The notes below the pieces were generated by a model. It was not told the DNA's origin. It made no database searches and saw only the letters and a program-made list of their open reading frames with translations. Both the position numbers and the translations under genes were made by a program. This document shows positions 21,573-24,944 of a DNA stretch of 24,944 nucleotides, piece by piece. Position 1 is the stretch's first letter, and each line of letters begins with the position of its first letter. The stretch spans positions 1 to 24,944 of the forward strand of contig CAYRFU010000055.1 of assembly GCA_964423525.1 (NCBI GenBank), given 5' to 3'. The DNA comes from CAYRFU01 sp964423525. GTDB taxonomy: Bacteria > Vulcanimicrobiota > Xenobia > Xenobiales > JADMJV01.

Positions 21573-23669
21573 CTACACTGCTTTCCCGTAATAACGAGAA
21601 ATAATACTTTCTTGAATGTTCTTGGGCACTTCATCGTAGCGAGCGAACTCCATCGTGTAGCTCCCCCGGCCCTGAGTTCGACTCCGCAACACTGTTGCGT
21701 ATCCGAACATTTCGGCCAAAGGCACGAACCCGTTGATCACTTGCGTGTTTCCTGCACCCGGTTCCATTCCGGAGATGTCACCTCTGCGACCGTTCATGTC
21801 ACCGATAACATCTCCCAGGTATTCTTCGGGGACGACGACTTCGACCGCCATCACCGGTTCTTTCAAGAAGCACTCGTTGCGGCGCAACGCCTCTTTGATC
21901 GCCATCGTCCCAGCTATCTTGAAAGCCAGCTCGGACGAGTCGACCGTGTGGTAAGAGCCATCATAGAGCACAACCTCGACATCCACCACCGGGTAGCCAG
22001 CGAGGACGCCCGCTGTCAAGCCTTCGCGAACGCCGTTCTGAACAGCGGGGATGTACTCTTTGGGGATGACTCCCCCCACAATCTTATTCTCAAATTTAAA
22101 GCCAGAGCCCGGTGGTAACGGTTTGGCCTCGATCCAGACGTGTCCAAACTGGCCTCGTCCACCCGTTTGCCGGACGAACCGGCCCTCGACTTTGATGTCA
22201 TCCCGAATGGCCTCTTTGTAAGCCACCTGGGGACGTCCCACGTTAGCACCTACGGAGAATTCGCGCAAGAGGCGGTCGACAATAATTTCGAGGTGCAGCT
22301 CGCCCATTCCTGAGATCATGGTCTGCCCCGTTTCGTCGTTGACTGAGGTACGGAAGGTTGGGTCCTCCTCGCCCAGCTTGGCCAGGGCCACACCCATCTT
22401 GTCCTGGTCGGCTTTCGTCTTAGGCTCGATGGCCACCGAGATCACCGGCTCGGGAAACTCGATCTTCTCGAGAATGACGGGACTTTTCTCATCAGCCAGG
22501 GTGTCCCCGGTGGAAGATTGTTTGAGCCCAACCACAGCCCCTAGCTCGCCGGCTCGGAGTTCGGTCACCTCTTCGCGCCGATCAGCGTGCATCTTCAGGA
22601 GACGACCGACCCGTTCACGCTTACGAACGACCGTATTCTCGACACTGACGCCCTTCTGGAGAACTCCCGAGTAAACCCGGACAAAAGCCAGGCGACCGAC
22701 GTAAGGGTCGGTCATAATCTTAAAGACCAAAGCGGACATCGGGTCGTCTACGGATGATGCCCTCTCAAGCTCGTCTTCGGTGCCCGGCTCCAGGCCTTTG
22801 ACAGGAGGAAGGTCGACGGGCGAGGGCAGGTAGGCAACGACTCCGTCGAGGAGCGGTTGAACCCCTTTGTTACGAAACGAGGAGCCACAAAAACAGGGCA
22901 CGATCTCGTTTTTCAGAGTGCGAATTCTGAGGCCCGCCTGAATCTGCTCGGGCGTCAAGCCACCGGTCTCCAGGTAAGCCATCGTCAGGTCTTCGGTGGC
23001 CTCGGCGGCGACTCCAATCATCTTCTCTCGCCACTCATTGCACGTCTCGACAAGGTCGGCCGGGATCTCTTGCTCGCTGAAGGTGAGGCCGCTATCGTCC
23101 GTGTAGACGATGGCGACTTGGCGAACCAGATCGACCACTCCCTGGAACTCCGACTCAGCCCCAATCGGCCACTGCACGGGCACAGGGTTGGCACCCAGTC
23201 GAGCTTCGAGCTTCTCGACGACGCTGAGGAAGCTGGCCCCTGTTCGGTCCATCTTATTGACGTAGGCGATGCGAGGAACTTCGTAGTTGTTGGCCTGTCT
23301 CCAGACTGTCTCCGACTGGGGCTGAACCCCTCCGACCGCGCAAAAGACGGCCACCATGCCGTCCAGAACCCTGAGCGACCGTTCGACCTCGACAGTGAAA
23401 TCGACGTGGCCCGGTGTATCAATGATGTTGATACAGTTGTCGCTCCAAACCGTCGTGGTCACCGCCGAGGTGATGGTGATGCCGCGCTCCTTTTCCTGGA
23501 CCATCCAGTCCATGGTGGCAGCGCCCGCGTCCACTTCGCCTATGCGGTGGACCCGCCCGGTATAGAACAAAATCCGCTCGGTAGTGGTGGTCTTGCCGGC
23601 GTCAATATGCGCAGCAATACCGATATTGCGGTATCGTTCTAAGGGTATGTCGACGGTCTTGACGTTCAC
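21573..23669 (-). CDS. fusA: Elongation factor G
   Basis: Translocation GTPase that also works in ribosome recycling. G motifs: AHIDAGKT (20-27), RGITI (62-66), DTPGH (84-88), NKMD (138-141). Domains II-V continue to the C-terminal block VINGFVPLAEMFGYATVLRS and YYGKAV. The 698-aa length is standard. The start appears to be GTG at 23669, 14 bp after rpsG, with no recognisable Shine-Dalgarno sequence, in contrast to almost every other gene here. Coupling to rpsG termination is likely. No alternative start lies near enough to the conserved RYRNIGIAAHID. Confidence 0.98.
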   Translation of the reverse strand: MNVKTVDIPLERYRNIGIAAHIDAGKTTTTERILFYTGRVHRIGEVDAGAATMDWMVQEKERGITITSAVTTTVWSDNCINIIDTPGHVDFTVEVERSLRVLDGMVAVFCAVGGVQPQSETVWRQANNYEVPRIAYVNKMDRTGASFLSVVEKLEARLGANPVPVQWPIGAESEFQGVVDLVRQVAIVYTDDSGLTFSEQEIPADLVETCNEWREKMIGVAAEATEDLTMAYLETGGLTPEQIQAGLRIRTLKNEIVPCFCGSSFRNKGVQPLLDGVVAYLPSPVDLPPVKGLEPGTEDELERASSVDDPMSALVFKIMTDPYVGRLAFVRVYSGVLQKGVSVENTVVRKRERVGRLLKMHADRREEVTELRAGELGAVVGLKQSSTGDTLADEKSPVILEKIEFPEPVISVAIEPKTKADQDKMGVALAKLGEEDPTFRTSVNDETGQTMISGMGELHLEIIVDRLLREFSVGANVGRPQVAYKEAIRDDIKVEGRFVRQTGGRGQFGHVWIEAKPLPPGSGFKFENKIVGGVIPKEYIPAVQNGVREGLTAGVLAGYPVVDVEVVLYDGSYHTVDSSELAFKIAGTMAIKEALRRNECFLKEPVMAVEVVVPEEYLGDVIGDMNGRRGDISGMEPGAGNTQVINGFVPLAEMFGYATVLRSRTQGRGSYTMEFARYDEVPKNIQESIISRYYGKAV

Positions 23670-23683
23670 GACGGGGGTCTTAA

Positions 23684-24154
23684 TTACCAGCGATAATGGG
23701 CGAAGGCCTTATTGGCGTCGGCCATTCGGTGGGTATCTTCTTTCTTTTTGACAGCCGAACCGATGCCCTGAGAGGCGTCGGAGAGCTCATTGGCGAGTCG
23801 GTCGACCATGGTTCTCCCTGAGCGGGCCCGGGCGGCATTGATCAGCCAGCGCATAGCCAAACTGTTTCGGCGCTCGGGACGAACTTCAACCGGAACCTGG
23901 TAAGTAGCACCACCTACTCGTCGGGGCCTGACCTCGATCATCGGGGTGGCGTTGTCCATCGCATCGTGGAAGACCACAATCGGGTCTTTGCCGGTCTTGG
24001 CTGAGATCTGTTCGAGGGCGCCGTAGACAATCTTCTCGGCGATGCTCTTCTTGCCGCCCCTCATCAGCATATTCATGAACTTCGAAAGACGAACGTTCTT
24101 ATACTTCGGGTCGGGCAGGACTTGACGTTTGGGTGCAGGGCCTTTTCTTGACAT
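23684..24154 (-). CDS. rpsG: 30S ribosomal protein S7
   Basis: S7 nucleates the 30S head and contacts E- and P-site tRNA; it is the autoregulator of the str operon in E. coli. It begins MSRKGPAPKRQVLPDPKY, with FMNMLMRGGKKSIAEKIVYG, VRPRRVGGATYQVPVEVRPE and the C-terminal MADANKAFAHYRW. The 156-aa length is canonical. The ATG at 24154 follows rpsL by 24 bp. Confidence 0.98.
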   Translation of the reverse strand: MSRKGPAPKRQVLPDPKYKNVRLSKFMNMLMRGGKKSIAEKIVYGALEQISAKTGKDPIVVFHDAMDNATPMIEVRPRRVGGATYQVPVEVRPERRNSLAMRWLINAARARSGRTMVDRLANELSDASQGIGSAVKKKEDTHRMADANKAFAHYRW

Positions 24155-24178
24155 CTGAGTTCTCCGTTATCTCTCTCT

Positions 24179-24598
24179 TTAAGCCTTCGGTCGCTTGGCT
24201 CCGTACTTTGACCGGCCTTGGCGGCGGTTAGCCACCCCGGCGGTATCGAGGGTGCCGCGCACGATGTGATAGCGAACACCTGGAAGGTCTTTCACACGCC
24301 CACCGCGGATCAAGACTACGGAGTGTTCTTGGAGGTTATGCCCCACCCCACCGATGTAGGCGGTGACCTCAATACCGTTGGTTAGTCGGACCCTGGCGAC
24401 CTTCCGCAAAGCCGAGTTCGGCTTCTTGGGAGTTACCGTCTTCACCTGAGTGCAGACCCCGCGCTTCTGGGGGGAACCTTTCCGACTCCGGATCGATTTT
24501 AGCTTCAGTGAATTGTAACGGACCTGCAGAGCCGGCGCCTTACTCTTGCGCCGGGTCGCTTTTCGGCCTTTTCTCACCAACTGGTTGATGGTGGGCAT
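24179..24598 (-). CDS. rpsL: 30S ribosomal protein S12 with Bacillota-type insertion
   Basis: S12 monitors codon-anticodon pairing in the decoding centre. It begins MPTINQLVRKGRK at the ATG at 24598, with GGGAG eight nt upstream. A longer in-frame start lacks family support. After PAL (22-24) a basic insertion (about 25-42, containing YNSLK) precedes SPQKRGVCT. From memory, B. subtilis S12 has a similar YNSFK-containing insertion that E. coli lacks. The streptomycin-linked lysines (in TPKKPNS, and K103 in VKDLPG) are wild type. Length is 139 aa. It is the first gene of the cluster. Confidence 0.98.
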   Translation of the reverse strand: MPTINQLVRKGRKATRRKSKAPALQVRYNSLKLKSIRSRKGSPQKRGVCTQVKTVTPKKPNSALRKVARVRLTNGIEVTAYIGGVGHNLQEHSVVLIRGGRVKDLPGVRYHIVRGTLDTAGVANRRQGRSKYGAKRPKA

Positions 24599-24798
24599 AA
24601 AAAAATCTCCCTTGTTCTGCTGGGCCGCCAACAACGGAGACGTTAGGGAAGGGGCGAGTGAAAATTCTCTCCGCCCCAGGTTATGCTAGAAAACTCTCTA
24701 GCGTGAGGGCTTGAAAGCACCCCCTTTCCCCGTGTAGTTCCGCTGCTTGTGGGTCCCCTTATGAAAATAAGGCCCGCACAGGCGGCCCGAAAAGTTGC
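24599..24798 (-). promoter_or_regulatory. Structured ~200-nt leader of the str operon
   Basis: Between the predicted transcription start near 24798 and the rpsL ATG I see four hairpins on the minus strand. They are GGCCGC/GCGGGCC with a bulged G (24771-24787), CCTTAT/ATAAGG with a UUUC loop (24757-24772, sharing two bases with the first), GCTAGA/TCTAGC (24685-24702), and GGGGC-GAG/CTC-GCCCC with one bulge (24651-24677). None has a T tract. The rpsL Shine-Dalgarno sequence is at the very end. Such length and structure suggest feedback control, but no known motif was recognised. Confidence 0.55.
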
Positions 24799-24804
24799 TT
24801 CGAC

Positions 24805-24833
24805 ATTTTAGCACCGGCCCTATAGGCTGTCAA
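24805..24833 (-). promoter_or_regulatory. Strong sigma70-type promoter of the str operon
   Basis: On the minus strand a perfect TTGACA (24833-24828) is followed by 17 bp and TAAAAT (24810-24805, five of six). This is the best promoter in the window and lies just upstream of the whole ribosomal cluster. Predicted start is near 24798, giving a leader of about 200 nt to rpsL. Confidence 0.85.
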
Positions 24834-24840
24834 CCCCTAT

Positions 24841-24944
24841 TTTCGAAGGCGTTTTCGGGACTCCACTCGCCTCTCAGTCCTACCTTGACATCTCCAGCGG
24901 CAGCCCGCAAAAACACCCGTATCTAGTAGGAAAAGAACTCCTGG
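24841..24944. other. Sequence upstream of the str promoter, nothing recognised
   Basis: These 104 bases hold no open frame of useful length, no clear -35/-10 pair on the plus strand, and only a weak 5-bp stem (AGGCG/CGCCT with a 16-nt loop). Together with the promoter and leader they form the only stretch of more than 300 bases without a gene (24599-24944). Confidence 0.4.

Noticed and set aside
21566..21594. Possible promoter ahead of tuf (TTATTA-17-TCTAAT)
   Set aside because: The -10 is good but the -35 matches only three of six bases, and the site lies in fusA coding sequence. Too weak to annotate.
24599..24634. Extended S12 start at 24634
   Set aside because: S12 begins MPTINQLVRKG, and the GGGAG upstream of 24598 fits that start.
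24759..24806. 15-residue leader peptide ahead of rpsL
   Set aside because: Its ATG overlaps the -10 box and lies upstream of the predicted transcription start. It also has no ribosome-binding site.
1..24944. tRNA/rRNA genes, CRISPR arrays, insertion sequences or prophage
   Set aside because: I saw no direct-repeat arrays, transposase motifs, terminal inverted repeats or tRNA-like cloverleaf sequences. The region is almost fully occupied by housekeeping genes.

Overview
The window is almost entirely a bacterial ribosomal-protein supercluster read on the minus strand, fused in the order str - S10 - spc - alpha. It holds 33 consecutive genes from rpsL (ends at 24598) to rplQ (ends at 5116), followed by two ECF-transporter ATPase genes. 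Twenty-six encode ribosomal proteins (11 small-subunit, 15 large-subunit). The other seven are fusA, tuf, secY, adk, map, infA and rpoA, which are needed for translation, protein export, nucleotide supply, N-terminal processing and transcription. Gaps are mostly under 30 bp, several stop/start pairs overlap, and nearly every start has a GGAGG-type Shine-Dalgarno sequence.

The organism is a bacterium, moderately GC-rich by eye. Several traits point away from Proteobacteria and towards a deep Terrabacteria-type lineage: a Bacillota-like insertion in S12, an ecfA pair after rplQ, zinc-binding forms of Adk, S4 and L36, rpsD inside the alpha cluster, and no rpsN or rpmD in the spc cluster. I cannot name the phylum from sequence alone. 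Candidate phyla such as Eremiobacterota or Armatimonadota, or a Bacillota relative, are guesses.

Layout by region. (1) 1-1796, minus: the N-terminal 598 residues of a large unrecognised acidic protein, cut by the window edge, that I read as about 13 helical repeats of roughly 36 residues. (2) 1797-1971: a divergent intergenic region with a perfect 8-bp inverted repeat. (3) 1972-3426, plus: an HD-GYP-type phosphohydrolase with a long Arg/Ser/Pro-rich N-terminus and an apparent duplication around its HD motif. (4) 3423-5038: ecfA2 and ecfA1 without ecfT. (5) 5039-5115: a terminator-like hairpin after rplQ. (6) 5116-24598: the supercluster. (7) 24599-24944: the strong str promoter and a structured leader of about 200 nt.

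The supercluster is probably not one simple transcript. Beyond the main promoter ahead of rpsL I see sigma70-like sites with 17-bp spacers ahead of rplC, rplB and infA. Each opens a leader, two of which contain a hairpin, and further hairpins lie before rpsJ and rpsM. This suggests sub-operons str+rpsJ, rplC-W, rplB-map and infA-rplQ, with read-through between them. The ribosomal core is ordinary. The unusual material lies in the first 5 kb.
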